Shown: positions 33,921-43,808, numbered from the stretch's first letter. The stretch is DNA of 64,000 bases from Streptomyces sp. NBC_01276 (GCF_041435355.1 NZ_CP108442.1:5268501-5332500); one strand, 5' to 3'. The notes: generated by a model not told the origin, from the letters alone. A program made the numbers and translations.

Positions 33921-35594
33921 CTAGTGCGGTTCCGTGAGCTCCCGGTCCAGGACGGTCACCAGTCGGGCCGTCCCGGCCGCCCCCCGTCGCCCAGGGCGGG
34001 CCTGGTCCAGGCGCAGCCGGGCGCTGCGGCCCGCCAGCGACAGCGTCATCAGTTGGTTGCCGAACCACGGGCCGCCCGTACGCCGCCAGCTCAGCGGCGG
34101 CCGGCCCGTCCGCCCGTGCCGGGAGAAGCCGCGCCCCAGCCACCGGCCCAGCCGCGACCAGCCCAGCCGGAACCCCCACTTGACCGCCGCGTGGATGGAG
34201 TTGTGCACGGGCGAGCAGGTCAGCTGGAGCACGCGGGCCGTGCTGGGTATTCGGGGCTCGGCCACGTACGCGTGGTGGACGTCCCCGGACAGGACGCACA
34301 CCGTCGCCGGGGCCTTCGGTCCCGTCCCCACCTCCTCGACGAGGTCGCTCAGCGCCGCGAACGACGCGGGGAACGCCGCCCAGTGCTCCAGGTCGGCGCG
34401 CCGCCGCAGGTCCTCACCGATGCGTGCCCACCGCTCCCCGCGCTCTCCCCGGCACAGGGCGGCGTTCCACACTTCCGCGTCGTGGATCAGCGGGGGCATC
34501 AGCCACGGCAGCGAGGACCCGATCAGCAGGTGGTCGTAATCCCCGTGCCCGGCGAGGGCGTTCTCCCGCAGCCAGGCCTGTTCGGCCGGGTCGAGCATGG
34601 CCCGCCCGTCCTCTGCGAGCACCCGGGCCGCCCGGGTGTCCACCATCAGCAGCCGGGTCCGGCCGAAGTCCCGCCGGTAACTCCAGCGCACCGAAGCCGG
34701 ATCGGCGTCCGCCCCGGCCGCGAAGGCGCGCAGGGCGTCGGTGCCGTCCGGGTCGGCCCGTACCGCCGCGTACAGGGGGTTCGCCGCGAGTTCGCCGGGG
34801 GAGAGGTTGCCCAGGTGCTGGTGCACCCAGTACGACATGAGCCCGCTGAGCACCCGCTCCGGCCACCACGGGGTCGCCCGCATCTGCGCGAGCCAGGACT
34901 CGCTGGTGTTCCAGTCGTCTATGACGTCGTGGTCGTCGAACATGTGCAGGCTGGGGACCGTCGAGAGCAGCCAGCGGATCTCGGGGTCGAGCCAGGACTC
35001 GTAGTAGAGCCGGGTGTACTCCTCGTAGTCCGCGACCTGGGCGCCCGGGGCCTCGCGCAGGTCCCGGCGGGCCGCGAGCCACTGCCGCGTCTCCCGCGAC
35101 AACTGGTCGGCGTAGACCTGATCGCCCAGCAGCAGGAGGAGATCGGGTCTGGGCGCTCCGGGGTCGGCGGCGAGCCGTGCCGCGAGGGTGTCGAGGGCGT
35201 CGGCGCCGTGCGGTCCGCGCCGGCCGGCGGGCGGGGCGGCCTGCCGACAGGAGCCGAAGGTGACCCGGAGCCCGGGTGCGGGCCGTCCGGGGCGGCCTCC
35301 CACCGCCGGGGTGGTGATCGTGCTCGCGGGGAAGCCGCTCCCGGACGCCGGCCAGACGAGGACTCCGTCGAGGAGCACCTCGTAGGCCGTGGTCGTGCCC
35401 GGGGTCAGGCCGGTGACCGGGACCAGCGCGTAGTGGTGGCCGCAGATCTGGAAGGTGCGGGCGCTGCCGCCGGATCCGTCGTCACACCGCACCACGGCCG
35501 TGCACGGGCGGTCCGCCTCGACCCATATCGTGGCGGCACCGCCCGTGTCCCAGTCGATGTGGCGCAGCAGTGGCCCAAGACGCAGTCCGGCCAT
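33921..35594 (-). CDS. PhoD-like metallophosphatase
   Basis: A 557-residue alkaline phosphatase D family protein. An N-terminal Fn3-like domain (residues 1-100) precedes the metal centre: FGSCRQ, LLGDQVYAD, MFDDHDVIDDWNTSESW and LSGDVHHAY. No Sec or Tat signal is visible, so it may be cytosolic, unlike secreted PhoD. It likely acts on phosphodiesters or organophosphates. No Pho box was seen upstream. Confidence 0.87.
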   Translation of the reverse strand: MAGLRLGPLLRHIDWDTGGAATIWVEADRPCTAVVRCDDGSGGSARTFQICGHHYALVPVTGLTPGTTTAYEVLLDGVLVWPASGSGFPASTITTPAVGGRPGRPAPGLRVTFGSCRQAAPPAGRRGPHGADALDTLAARLAADPGAPRPDLLLLLGDQVYADQLSRETRQWLAARRDLREAPGAQVADYEEYTRLYYESWLDPEIRWLLSTVPSLHMFDDHDVIDDWNTSESWLAQMRATPWWPERVLSGLMSYWVHQHLGNLSPGELAANPLYAAVRADPDGTDALRAFAAGADADPASVRWSYRRDFGRTRLLMVDTRAARVLAEDGRAMLDPAEQAWLRENALAGHGDYDHLLIGSSLPWLMPPLIHDAEVWNAALCRGERGERWARIGEDLRRRADLEHWAAFPASFAALSDLVEEVGTGPKAPATVCVLSGDVHHAYVAEPRIPSTARVLQLTCSPVHNSIHAAVKWGFRLGWSRLGRWLGRGFSRHGRTGRPPLSWRRTGGPWFGNQLMTLSLAGRSARLRLDQARPGRRGAAGTARLVTVLDRELTEPH

Positions 35595-35691
35595 GGAACT
35601 CCCCCTCCTCCATACCCCTTTCGATCACGGTACGGGGCGGAGGGCACGCCTGGCCTCCCCCTGGCGGGGGAGAGCGGGGGTGAACGCCGGG

Positions 35692-36366
35692 TCAGCAGCC
35701 GTTCAGGAGGTTCACCAGGGCCGTCTTCTCCCCGCTGTCCATGCTCAGACCCCAGTACTGCTTCACCTGCACCCACATCCGGGCGTACGTGCAGCGGTAC
35801 GCGGTGCGCGGGGGCAGCCACTTGCCGGGGTCGAGGTCGCCCTTGGCCTGGTTGACGTTGTCCGTGACGGCGATGAGCTGCGGGCGGGTGAGGTCGTTGG
35901 CGAACTGCTGACGGCGGTCGGTGGTCCAGGAGTTGGCTCCCGAACGCCAGGCCTCGGCGAGGGGGACCATGTGGTCGATGTCCACGTCGGACGCGGCGGT
36001 CCAGGTGGCGCCGTCGTACTCCGAGTACCAGCTGCCGCTGACGGCGGCGCACGCGGAGTCGGTGACGACGTTGACGCCGTCGCGCTTGAGGACCGTCTCG
36101 CGGGTGTTACACGTTCCGGAGACCGTGCTCCAGTGCGGGAACTGGGCGCGGCTGTAGCCGCTGAGGGAGCCTTCCGGTGCCGGCGTCACCGTGGCCAGAT
36201 AGCTCCGGGCGGCGGCCGCGCTGATCGGGGTGGGCGGGGAGGCCAGGGCGGCCGGGGCGTTCACGAGCGAGGTGAGCGAGGCGAGGGCGACGGCGGACGC
36301 GAGGATGCCCGCGCGGCCTATGTGACGCGCGTAGAAGGAGGGCATGCGAAGAGAAGCGAGGGCCAT
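35692..36366 (-). CDS. Secreted HNH nuclease (GmrSD C-terminal/DUF1524 type)
   Basis: A 224-residue exported nuclease. The signal peptide (SLRMPSFYARHIGRAGILASAVALASL..ALA) precedes the HNH core DIDHMVPLAEAWRSGANSWTT with the distal DNVNQAKGDLDPGKWLPP. Four Cys, as two pairs (CNT..CAA and CTYA..NGC), suggest disulfides. Such secreted HNH proteins in Streptomyces degrade extracellular DNA. The MALASL start at 36366 is preferred; the frame runs 117 bp further without a ribosome site. Confidence 0.87.
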   Translation of the reverse strand: MALASLRMPSFYARHIGRAGILASAVALASLTSLVNAPAALASPPTPISAAAARSYLATVTPAPEGSLSGYSRAQFPHWSTVSGTCNTRETVLKRDGVNVVTDSACAAVSGSWYSEYDGATWTAASDVDIDHMVPLAEAWRSGANSWTTDRRQQFANDLTRPQLIAVTDNVNQAKGDLDPGKWLPPRTAYRCTYARMWVQVKQYWGLSMDSGEKTALVNLLNGC

Positions 36367-36582
36367 GAGGGCTCCCTGGGTGCGGGGGGTGGTGGCCGTT
36401 CCGCCCCGGTGGGGCGCGGCCATGCTGGCGGCGCCAGGTGTCGCGGGAACGGGCGCCAGGTGACAGGTTGCCGACATGAGCACGTCACATCAAGACAACC
36501 AACGATCCCCGGCCACAGGGAAGTTGGAAATCCGGCCACTCGCGTGACGGGGAACGGGGTGGAGTGGGTCCAAGCTCACATT

Positions 36583-36600
36583 CCGGGCACGGGTGCCCGG
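36583..36600. promoter_or_regulatory. Perfect palindrome upstream of Mn riboswitch
   Basis: CCGGGCAC-GG-GTGCCCGG, 8-bp perfect arms, lies 29 bp before the riboswitch and just upstream of a TACCCT -10-like box (36615-36620). Possibly an operator for a metal repressor; inference from position only. The rest of 36367-36582 shows only the divergent leader of the nuclease gene. Confidence 0.4.
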
Positions 36601-36628
36601 CGGCCACCGTCGCGTACCCTTGACGGAG

Positions 36629-36732
36629 CAGAAGGGGAGTAGCTCTTCGCCGGACCGTCGACATACTGCTGGGTCACTCCAGCCGGCGCCCGGAGGCGGA
36701 ACGCGTCAGCGGTCGGCCAGCGAGACCTTCGG
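36629..36732 (+). ncRNA. yybP-ykoY manganese riboswitch
   Basis: It has the two signature loops of this class: AAGGGGAGTAGC (36632-36643) and CCAGCGAGACC (36718-36728). They are closed by the P1 stem GAAGG (36631-36635)/CCTTC (36726-36730). The four-way-junction arms between them are GC-rich hairpins. It sits 120 bp before a UPF0016/GDT1 exporter gene, the usual partner. Mn2+ would stabilise the fold and switch the exporter on. Confidence 0.88.
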
Positions 36733-36852
36733 CCGCAGTGTCCTGCCCGCGTTTACGCACCCCGGGGCGCCGCCGAGCCGAAGCGACCCCTGATACACCC
36801 CAGGTCTCTCGGTCCCGATGGCGTCCTGCCCGTCCGATCGAGGTCCCACCCC

Positions 36853-37434
36853 GTGTTCAGCTTCACCGTCATGGCGATCGCCTTCGGCGTCGTCTTCCTC
36901 GCCGAACTTCCGGACAAGACGGCCCTCGCCGGTCTGATGCTCGGCACCCGCTACCGCGCCTCCTACGTCTTCGCGGGCGTCGCAGCGGCCTTCGCCGTGC
37001 ACGTCGCCCTCGCCATCGCCGCGGGCAGCGTGCTCACGCTGCTCCCGCACCGGCTGGTCCAGGCCGTCGTGGGTGTCCTCTTCCTCGCCGGCGCGGCCAT
37101 GCTGCTCCTGAAGAAGGATGACGGGGACGAGGAGGTCAAGGCGCCCGCCGACCAGTCCTTCTGGAAGGTCTCGGGGGCCGGCTTCATGCTGATCCTGGTG
37201 GCCGAGTTCGGTGATCTGACCCAGATCATGACCGCCAACCTCGCCGCGCGGTACGACAACCCGGTCTCCGTCGGTCTCGGCGCGGTGCTGGCCCTGTGGA
37301 CGGTGGCGGGCATCGGCATCCTCGGCGGGCGCACCCTCATGAAGTACGTGCCGCTGCGGCTCATCACCAAGATCGCGGCCGCCGTCATGGCGGCGCTGGC
37401 GGTGTTCTCGCTGTACGAGGCGATCGCGGGCTGA
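36853..37434 (+). CDS. GDT1/TMEM165 (UPF0016) family Mn2+ exporter
   Basis: A 193-residue, six-helix membrane protein made of two inverted halves. Each has the acidic UPF0016 motif, here ELPDKT (residue ~18) and EFGDLT (~118), both diverged from the canonical E-x-G-D-(K/R)-(T/S). A short acidic-basic loop (KKDDGDEEVKAP) joins the halves. The Mn riboswitch upstream supports manganese efflux as the function. The GTG at 36853 is preceded by GAGG at nine-base spacing. Confidence 0.9.
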   Translation: MFSFTVMAIAFGVVFLAELPDKTALAGLMLGTRYRASYVFAGVAAAFAVHVALAIAAGSVLTLLPHRLVQAVVGVLFLAGAAMLLLKKDDGDEEVKAPADQSFWKVSGAGFMLILVAEFGDLTQIMTANLAARYDNPVSVGLGAVLALWTVAGIGILGGRTLMKYVPLRLITKIAAAVMAALAVFSLYEAIAG

Positions 37435-37460
37435 GCGGAGCCCCCTCGCGGACCGGGAAA

Positions 37461-37474
37461 CCCCCTTGTGGGGG
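37461..37474 (+). terminator. Short hairpin after GDT1-type gene
   Basis: CCCCC-TTGT-GGGGG, preceded by AAA, 26 bp after the exporter stop codon. A weak terminator or none. Confidence 0.35.
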
Positions 37475-37501
37475 CCCGGGGCCGCGGGCACGCTTGCGGG
37501 C

Positions 37502-38107
37502 GTGACCTCCACGACGCCCACCCCCGCGCCCGCTTCCCCGCCCTCGTCCCCGTCCTCGTCCGGCCCGGGTTTCGGCTGGTCCAACATGTTCGTGCGTCCC
37601 GACGAGGACACCCGGTCCGACGGCGGGTTCCGGGGTGAGCGGGCCCTCCTGGCCGGCTACCTGCGCGACCAGCGGATCACCCTGGAGCTGAAGTGCTCCG
37701 GGCTCGACGCCGGGGCGATGGCCCGCCGGGCGGTGGAGCCCTCGGACCTGTCGCTGCTGGGCCTCGTACGTCACCTCGCGGGCGTGGAACAGAAGTGGTT
37801 CAGGGGGGTCATGGCGGGCGAGGGGATCCGTCGCCACTACCGCTCCGAGCGGGAGCCGGACGGGGAGTTCACGGGTGCCGTGGCCGACCCGGCGGTGGTG
37901 GCGGAGGCCTGGGCCACCTGGCGGGCGGAGGTCGCCTTCGCGGAGAGGCTCGTCGAGCAGGCCCCCGACCTGGGCGTCACCGGTGACGACGGTGGCGAGC
38001 CGATCGAACTGCGCGAGGTGCTGGTGCACATGATCGAGGAGTACGCCCGCCACAACGGCCACGCGGACCTGCTGCGGGAGCGGATCGACGGGCGCGTCGG
38101 GCAGTAG
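37502..38107 (+). CDS. DinB/DUF664 family protein
   Basis: A 201-residue protein: a Ser/Pro-rich N-terminus (~25 residues), then a DinB four-helix bundle. [23 protein letters not shown] carries the first metal His, and [25 protein letters not shown] the other two, the DUF664 pattern. In actinobacteria such proteins include mycothiol-dependent S-transferases. A detoxification role is possible but unproven. Start GTG 37502; no good ribosome site. Confidence 0.85.
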   Translation: MTSTTPTPAPASPPSSPSSSGPGFGWSNMFVRPDEDTRSDGGFRGERALLAGYLRDQRITLELKCSGLDAGAMARRAVEPSDLSLLGLVRHLAGVEQKWFRGVMAGEGIRRHYRSEREPDGEFTGAVADPAVVAEAWATWRAEVAFAERLVEQAPDLGVTGDDGGEPIELREVLVHMIEEYARHNGHADLLRERIDGRVGQ

Positions 38108-38427
38108 CGCGGAGTCGTCGTGCCGGTTTGCCGCCGACTCGCGGGGCGCGGTCGCCTGCGGTGTGTCCCGTCGGGTTGTGGCCGCCCCGCGGCGCGTCCT
38201 GTCGGGGTGCGGCTGTCTGCGCCGCGGCCCCGTGCGGCGCGTCCGCGCGCGCCGAGGCCCTGCGGGTGGTGTCGGCTCGCGGTGGGCGCTCTGCGCCGCG
38301 GCCCTTGGGTTGGGCGCCCGCGCGTCGGACGCCTTGGCTCTGGACGCCTTGGCTCTGGGCGCCTTGGCTCCGGGCGCCCCGGGCCGGGTCGCCCGCCCGG
38401 TCTCGGGTCAGGCGCCCCGGCCTCGGG
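38108..38427. other. 320-bp non-coding, low-complexity region
   Basis: Very GC-rich intergenic DNA between the convergent DinB and HAD genes. It holds many degenerate repeats of GCGCC/GGCGC and a 15-bp tandem array (separate entry). No gene, promoter or clear terminator was seen; open frames here are repeat artefacts. Confidence 0.6.
38327..38371. repeat. 15-bp tandem repeat, three copies
   Basis: GGACGCCTTGGCTCT at 38327-38341 and 38342-38356, then GGGCGCCTTGGCTCC at 38357-38371, and a partial GGGCGCC after that. Confidence 0.85.
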
Positions 38428-39111
38428 TCAGGAGGCAGGGGTGAGGGCGAGGCGGATCGTTCCGTCCCCGTCCGCCTCGACGCTGACCGAGGTCAGGTCG
38501 GGAACGTGGGCCGTCGGCCCGTACGCCGCGGCGCGCGGGCCGACGCCGATCACGCGCATGCCGGCCGCCAGGCCCGCGGCGATGCCGGCGCCGGAGTCCT
38601 CGAAGACCACGCAGTCGGCCGGGTCCACGCCCAGCTCGGCCGCGCCCTTGAGGAACCCCTCGGGGTCGGGCTTGCTGGCCCCGACGGATTCGGCGGTGAC
38701 GCGGACGCGCGGCATCGGCAGCGCGGCCGCCGTCATCCGGGCCGCGGCCAGGGCGGCGTCGGCCGAGGTGACGAGGGCGTGCGGGAGCCCGGCGATGGAC
38801 GCCATGAACTCCTCGGCGCCCCCGACGGGGACCACGCCGTCGGTGTCGGCCGTCTCGCGGGCGAGCATCACCTTGTTCTCGGCGTGATTGAGCTCCATCG
38901 GGCGCTCGGGCAGCAGGACGGCCATCGTGGCGTAGCCCTGGCGGCCGTGGACCACCTTGAGCGCCTCCTGCGGGTCCAGCCCGTGGGACACCGCCCACTC
39001 GCGCCAGCAGCGCTCGACCACCGCGTCCGAGTTGACGATGGTGCCGTCCATGTCCAGGAGCAGGGCCCGGGTGGTGAGGACGACGGGGGCGGTGGTCGTG
39101 CTGGCCGGCAT
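38428..39111 (-). CDS. HAD hydrolase, beta-phosphoglucomutase-like
   Basis: A 227-residue HAD subfamily IA protein. Motif I is [13 protein letters not shown]; a small helical cap follows ([15 protein letters not shown]). Motif II is ALVTSAD, motif III is [12 protein letters not shown] and motif IV is [14 protein letters not shown]. This is the phosphatase/phosphoglucomutase type acting on sugar phosphates such as 2-deoxyglucose-6-P or mannitol-1-P. The ATG at 39111 gives [12 protein letters not shown]; upstream ATG frames overlap a hairpin. Confidence 0.88.
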   Translation of the reverse strand: MPASTTTAPVVLTTRALLLDMDGTIVNSDAVVERCWREWAVSHGLDPQEALKVVHGRQGYATMAVLLPERPMELNHAENKVMLARETADTDGVVPVGGAEEFMASIAGLPHALVTSADAALAAARMTAAALPMPRVRVTAESVGASKPDPEGFLKGAAELGVDPADCVVFEDSGAGIAAGLAAGMRVIGVGPRAAAYGPTAHVPDLTSVSVEADGDGTIRLALTPAS

Positions 39112-39140
39112 CGGAGGGCTCCAGACGGGGCGGGAAAAGA

Positions 39141-39193
39141 GAACAAGTGGTTCCGTCCACCGGTCAGGGAGTGCGGACGGAACCACTTTGTTC
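39141..39193. repeat. Long inverted repeat upstream of HAD gene
   Basis: The 18-nt left arm GAACAAGTGGTTCCGTCC (39141-39158) matches the complement of 39175-39193 except for one extra base. A 16-nt loop separates them. It lies 30-82 bp upstream of the HAD start and 51 bp past the previous gene's stop, so it may be that gene's terminator or an operator. Confidence 0.7.
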
Positions 39194-39243
39194 CTACACG
39201 ATACAAAACGTGGGAGGGTGCGCGCCACCGCCCGCGGAGTGAT

Positions 39244-40494
39244 CTATCCCTCCAGGGCCCGCCGGGTCGCCGGACCGTAGACGCCCTGCGGGTCGCCTTC
39301 GACGTCGTTGTAGAACTGGAAGTCGTCCACGGCCCGCTCGACGGAATGCCCGTAGCGGCCGTCGAAGCGGCCCCGGTACAGGCCCTGGTCCGCCAGGAGC
39401 CGCTGGAGCTTCTCCACCTCGGGGCCGGAGTCCCCGGAACGCAGGGTCGCCGGCTTGGGCGCGGGCGGCCGGGTGGTGGGGCCGGCGGGGCGGCCGGTGG
39501 TCCCCGTCGGGGCCGGGGCCGCGGAGGACGAGCGGGACGCGGTGGGGCTCGCGGCGGAGGCGGACGGGGACGCGGAGCGCGACGCGGAGGCGCTCGCGCT
39601 GGGCGAGGCCGACGCGGAGGGGGGCGGCGTCTCCCCGGTGGGCCCGTCCGACGGGCCGACCGGAGCGACGCTGATGGCGGGCGCCGACGGACTGGGGTCC
39701 AGCAGGGCGGCGTCGCCCTTCCCGGAGCCCGTGAAGACCCCGAGCGACAGTGCCACCGCGCCGGCGGCCAGGACGCCACCACCGGCGATCAGCGGCACCA
39801 GCAGCCGGTTCCGCCGAGCGGAGCCCGCGCCGGAGCCCGCGCGGCGCGGGTGCGGGGCGACGGGGCTCAGCTGCACCGTCTGCTCGGCCGGCACCGGTAC
39901 GGGTATGCCGTAGGCGGGCGTGTGGGGCTCCGGAGCCACCGGGGGCCCCGCCGGCACCGCCGCCAAGAGCTCGGTCGGCGCCTGCGCCCGCGGGGTCGGC
40001 GGCCCGCCCCCGGAACCGGCACCGTCCGCCGCGGAGGGGTCCGGGCCCGCCGTGCCCGGCCGCCCGGGATCCGGGTGCCCGGCCCCGTACGCCGCGGCGC
40101 CAGCGCCGGTTCCGGCCGGGGGCTGCGGCCATACGGCGTGCCCGTCCAGGGGGCCGGGCACGTACGGGCCCCCGAGCCCCTGCGGGGCCCCGTGCCCCGG
40201 CGCCGGGGGCGCCGGAACCTGCGGGTACGGACCGTCGGCCCCGGACGGGACCTCCGCGTAGGGCGTGACGGGGCCGGGGCGGGGCCCGGGACCAGCACCG
40301 AGGCCGGGCCCGGGACCAGCGCCGAGGCCAAGGCCAGGGCCGGGTCCGAGGCCGAGGTCCGGCTCCGGGGACGTCGGGGCCGGGGTCGGCCGGGGAGCGT
40401 AGGGACGGATGCGGAGCGGGTCGAAGGATCCGTTCGGCATGCATGTGCATTCGGCGCGTACGGCGCCGCAATTCGGACAGCGCTCAGCGCTCAC
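39244..40494 (-). CDS. Membrane protein with zinc-knuckle N-terminus and peptidoglycan-binding C-terminus
   Basis: A 416-residue protein. Residues 1-20 hold CPNCG...CTC, a zinc-ribbon-like knuckle. A ~190-residue Pro/Gly-rich region (with [17 protein letters not shown] repeats) follows. One transmembrane helix ([24 protein letters not shown]) leads to a Ser/Ala/Pro-rich external linker. The last ~75 residues are a PG_binding_1 domain ([23 protein letters not shown]...[12 protein letters not shown]). Topology: cytosolic N-terminus, wall-binding C-terminus. Start GTG 40494 with GGGAGGGG upstream. Confidence 0.82.
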   Translation of the reverse strand: MSAERCPNCGAVRAECTCMPNGSFDPLRIRPYAPRPTPAPTSPEPDLGLGPGPGLGLGAGPGPGLGAGPGPRPGPVTPYAEVPSGADGPYPQVPAPPAPGHGAPQGLGGPYVPGPLDGHAVWPQPPAGTGAGAAAYGAGHPDPGRPGTAGPDPSAADGAGSGGGPPTPRAQAPTELLAAVPAGPPVAPEPHTPAYGIPVPVPAEQTVQLSPVAPHPRRAGSGAGSARRNRLLVPLIAGGGVLAAGAVALSLGVFTGSGKGDAALLDPSPSAPAISVAPVGPSDGPTGETPPPSASASPSASASASRSASPSASAASPTASRSSSAAPAPTGTTGRPAGPTTRPPAPKPATLRSGDSGPEVEKLQRLLADQGLYRGRFDGRYGHSVERAVDDFQFYNDVEGDPQGVYGPATRRALEG

Positions 40495-40623
40495 TGCTAC
40501 CCCTCCCGTGGCCACTGCCAGCGATTATGCAGACCCCGCAGGTCCGGCCCAACCCGCCCGACAGGCCATAACCGGACACACCGCTCAGGATGGATGGTGC
40601 CGATCCTGCCTGAGGAGGACCCG

Positions 40624-42675
40624 ATGGCCCAGGATGTCACCGCTTCCACCGTGGAACCCGGTCCCGGTGCCGAGCACGCCTCCCGGGAGGTGCTCGTCTC
40701 GATCGGAGCCCTCCTGCTGGGCCTGCTGATCGCCGCCCTCGACCAGACCATCGTCTCCACCGCGCTGCCCACCATCGTCAGCGAACTGGGCGGCATGGAG
40801 CACCTGTCCTGGGTGGTCACCGCCTACATGCTGGCCTCCACCGCGGCCACCCCGCTGTGGGGCAAGCTCGGTGACCAGTACGGGCGCAAGAAGCTCTTCC
40901 AGTACGCCATCGTGCTCTTCCTGATCGGCTCCGCGCTCTGCGGCCTCGCCCAGAACATGCCCCAGCTCATCGGGTTCCGCGCCCTCCAGGGCCTCGGCGG
41001 CGGCGGGCTGATGGTGCTCTCCATGGCGATCGTCGGCGACATCGTCCCGCCGCGCGAACGCGGCAAGTACCAGGGCCTCTTCGGCGCCGTCTTCGGTGCG
41101 ACCAGCGTCCTCGGGCCGCTGCTGGGCGGCCTGTTCGTGGACCACCTGACCTGGCGGTGGGTCTTCTACATCAACCTCCCCATCGGGCTGGTCGCCCTCG
41201 TCGTGATCGCCGCGGTCCTGCGGATCCCGGCCCGTTCCTCGAAGCACACCATCGACTACCTCGGCACCGCGCTCATCGCCTCCGTCGCGACCTGCCTCGT
41301 GCTGGTCGCCTCCCTCGGCGGCACCACCTGGGCCTGGGCGTCGAGCCAGATCATCGGACTCGCCGTCCTCGGCGCGGTGCTCCTCGTCGCCTTCGTCCTC
41401 GTCGAGCGGCGGGCCGCCGAACCCGTGCTGCCGCTGAAGCTGTTCCGCATCCGCACCTTCACCCTCTGCTCGGTGATCAGCTTCATCGTCGGTTTCGCGA
41501 TGTTCGGTGCGATGGTCTACCTGCCGACCTTCCTCCAGATCGTGCGGGGCGTCTCGCCGACCATGTCGGGCGTCCACATGCTGCCGATGGTCTTCGGCCT
41601 CCTGATCGCCTCGACCGTCTCCGGGCAGATCGTCAGCCGCACCGGGCGGTGGAAGGTCTTCCCGATCGCCGGCACCGGCGTCACCGCCGTCGGACTGCTG
41701 CTCCTGCACCAGCTGGAACGCACCAGCTCCGACTGGCAGATGGGCGCCTCCTTCTTCGTCTTCGGCGCGGGCCTGGGCCTGGTCATGCAGGTACTCGTCC
41801 TCGTGGTGCAGAACGCGGTCGCTTACGCGGACCTCGGCGTCGCCACCTCCGGTGCCACGTTCTTCCGCTCCATCGGTGCCTCCTTCGGCGTCGCCATCTT
41901 CGGCACGATCTTCACCAACCGGCTCGGCGACCAGCTCTCCGCCGCCCTCGCCGGCGTCGCCCTGCCCCCCGGCCTGAGCGCACAGCAGCTGGAGGCCGAC
42001 CCGCGGGCCATCGGCACGCTCCCGGCGAACCTCCAGCCCACCGTCCTCGACGCCTACTCCACGGCCATCACCGACGTCTTCCTCTACGCCGTGCCCGTGG
42101 TGCTGGTCGCCTTCGTCATCTCCTGGTTCCTGAAGGAGGACAAGCTCCGCGGCTCCGTCACCGCGCCCGACGTGACCGAGACCCTCGCCTCCAACCCCGT
42201 CGAGCGCTCCTCGCGCGACGAGGTCGCCCGCGCGCTGTGCGTGCTCGGCAGCCGTGAGGGCCGCCGCCACGTCTACGAGAAGATCACCGACAAGGCGGGC
42301 TACGACCTGCTCCCCGCCGCCAGCTGGCTGCTGCTGCGGATCAACAAGTACGGCTCCGCCGACCCGGCCGAGCTGGCGGAACGCACGGGGATCCCCCTCA
42401 AGGCCATCACCGACGCCGGCCGCCAGACCGAGGAACGCCGGCTCGCGGTCCGCGAGGGCCTCTCGCTGGTCCTGACCGACCGGGGACGGGAGGCCGCCGC
42501 CCGGCTCGCGGCCGCCCGGCAGGAGTCCCTCGCCGAGCTGCTGGGCGACTGGTGGGGTCCCGAGCGCCCGACCGACCTGACCGAACTCGTCGCGGAGATC
42601 AACCGGGAGCTGTGCGGTTCCGACGCCGAGGAGCCCTACGACACCCTCCCGCGCCGGGACCACGCCGCCCCCTGA
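40624..42675 (+). CDS. MFS drug exporter with C-terminal winged-helix domain
   Basis: A 683-residue fusion. Residues ~20-520 are a DHA2 14-helix antiporter ([18 protein letters not shown] in helix 1, [11 protein letters not shown] motif [17 protein letters not shown] motif C). After the last helix, residues ~540-670 form a MarR/PadR-like winged helix: [15 protein letters not shown], then [43 protein letters not shown] (in sections) and [17 protein letters not shown] pump carrying its own DNA-binding-like domain is unusual. No separate regulator is adjacent. GAGGA precedes the ATG. Confidence 0.88.
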   Translation: MAQDVTASTVEPGPGAEHASREVLVSIGALLLGLLIAALDQTIVSTALPTIVSELGGMEHLSWVVTAYMLASTAATPLWGKLGDQYGRKKLFQYAIVLFLIGSALCGLAQNMPQLIGFRALQGLGGGGLMVLSMAIVGDIVPPRERGKYQGLFGAVFGATSVLGPLLGGLFVDHLTWRWVFYINLPIGLVALVVIAAVLRIPARSSKHTIDYLGTALIASVATCLVLVASLGGTTWAWASSQIIGLAVLGAVLLVAFVLVERRAAEPVLPLKLFRIRTFTLCSVISFIVGFAMFGAMVYLPTFLQIVRGVSPTMSGVHMLPMVFGLLIASTVSGQIVSRTGRWKVFPIAGTGVTAVGLLLLHQLERTSSDWQMGASFFVFGAGLGLVMQVLVLVVQNAVAYADLGVATSGATFFRSIGASFGVAIFGTIFTNRLGDQLSAALAGVALPPGLSAQQLEADPRAIGTLPANLQPTVLDAYSTAITDVFLYAVPVVLVAFVISWFLKEDKLRGSVTAPDVTETLASNPVERSSRDEVARALCVLGSREGRRHVYEKITDKAGYDLLPAASWLLLRINKYGSADPAELAERTGIPLKAITDAGRQTEERRLAVREGLSLVLTDRGREAAARLAAARQESLAELLGDWWGPERPTDLTELVAEINRELCGSDAEEPYDTLPRRDHAAP

Positions 42676-42714
42676 CCCGCCCGTCCCCGAGCCCGCGCCG
42701 GCGGTGGCGGTGGC

Positions 42715-43230
42715 TCACCCCAGGGACTTCTCGAACCAGTGCTCGGCGTACGGCCCGGACTTGTACGCCGGTATCTCGCGGTACCCGTGACGCGCGTACA
42801 GGGCGCGGGCCTCCACCAGGTCGCTGCGGGTGTCCAGGCGCACCCGCCCCGCGCCCAGCGCACGGGCGGCCCCCTCCAGCGCGGTGAGCAGGGCCGCCCC
42901 GCCGCCGGTGCCGCGGGCGAGCGGGTCGACGTAGACCCGGGTGAGCTCGGCGGTGGCCGGGTCGAGGAGGCGTATGCCGCCGCAGGCCAGGGGCCGCCCG
43001 TCGAGCCGGCCGACCACGAACTGCCCCGTGGGCGGGACGAGGGCGTCGGCCGGATCGTCCGCCAGCCCCTCGTCGACCTCGGCCTCGGTGGCGGGCCGGT
43101 CCCAGTACCGTCCGGCGACCTCCGCGTAGTAGGCGCGGCGCAGGGTGGTGGCGTCCGGCGTGCCGAAGGGCTCCGCCGTGACCTCCCACCCGGTGGGGGC
43201 CGTCGCGTCGATGATCAGGTGCTCGTTCAT
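42715..43230 (-). CDS. GNAT family N-acetyltransferase
   Basis: A 171-residue acetyltransferase. The acetyl-CoA loop is LTRVYVDPLARGTGGGAALLTALEG, followed by VRLDTRSDLVEARALYARHGYREI, the usual motif A and B arrangement. The acceptor is unknown. The MNEHLIID start (43230) has no ribosome site; the longer frame upstream reaches the divergent gene. Confidence 0.9.
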   Translation of the reverse strand: MNEHLIIDATAPTGWEVTAEPFGTPDATTLRRAYYAEVAGRYWDRPATEAEVDEGLADDPADALVPPTGQFVVGRLDGRPLACGGIRLLDPATAELTRVYVDPLARGTGGGAALLTALEGAARALGAGRVRLDTRSDLVEARALYARHGYREIPAYKSGPYAEHWFEKSLG

Positions 43231-43359
43231 GGTGTCAGTGTGGAGCGTCTCCCGCCCTCCCCGCGTGGAATATCCACAGCCACGGGCCGATGATGAGGAA
43301 AGGTGTAAATAGGACCGACGGGGGATCACGTCAACGAGTCAACGGAGGATGTGAACGGT

Positions 43360-43755
43360 ATGTCGGAGCACCCGGACTGTGCCCTGATCCGCCGCGGCTA
43401 CGAGGCCTTCGGCAAGGGCGACATGGACACCCTGGGCACACTGATGACGGCCGACGTCATCCACCACATGCCCGGCAGCAGCCCACTGGCCGGCCACCAC
43501 AAGGGCCGCGAAGCCGTCCTCGACCTCTACCGGCGGCTCGGCGAGGAGACCAACGGCACCTTCCGGGTCCGCCTGGAACGGGTCCTGGTGGACGGCCGCG
43601 GCCACGCGATGGCCTTCCACACCGCCCAGGGCGACCGCGGCGACCGGGGCATCGAGATCCACGAGGGCCTCTTCTTCACCATCGTCGGCGGCAAGATCAC
43701 CGACATCGACCAGTGCACCCAGGACATCGACGAGAGCGACGCCTTCTGGAGCTGA
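43360..43755 (+). CDS. SnoaL/NTF2-like protein
   Basis: A 131-residue NTF2-fold protein: RRGYEAFGKGDMDTLGTLMTADVIHHMPG, then a strand-rich half ending ITDIDQCTQDIDESDAFW. Such single-domain proteins are isomerases, hydrolases or ligand binders; no specific catalytic residue can be assigned. The ATG at 43360 is preferred over GTG 43351 because GGAGG is 11 bp away from the ATG but only 2 bp from the GTG. Confidence 0.87.
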   Translation: MSEHPDCALIRRGYEAFGKGDMDTLGTLMTADVIHHMPGSSPLAGHHKGREAVLDLYRRLGEETNGTFRVRLERVLVDGRGHAMAFHTAQGDRGDRGIEIHEGLFFTIVGGKITDIDQCTQDIDESDAFWS

Positions 43756-43808
43756 GACCCGGACGCCCCTCCGGAGCCGAGCCCCGGACGGGCACACCCC
43801 GTGGGAAC

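Noticed and set aside
38128..40623. Frame running into the MFS gene from far upstream (1515 codons)
   Set aside because: Upstream part overlaps two minus-strand genes and is Arg/Gly-rich nonsense; GAGGA-ATG at 40624 is the true start.
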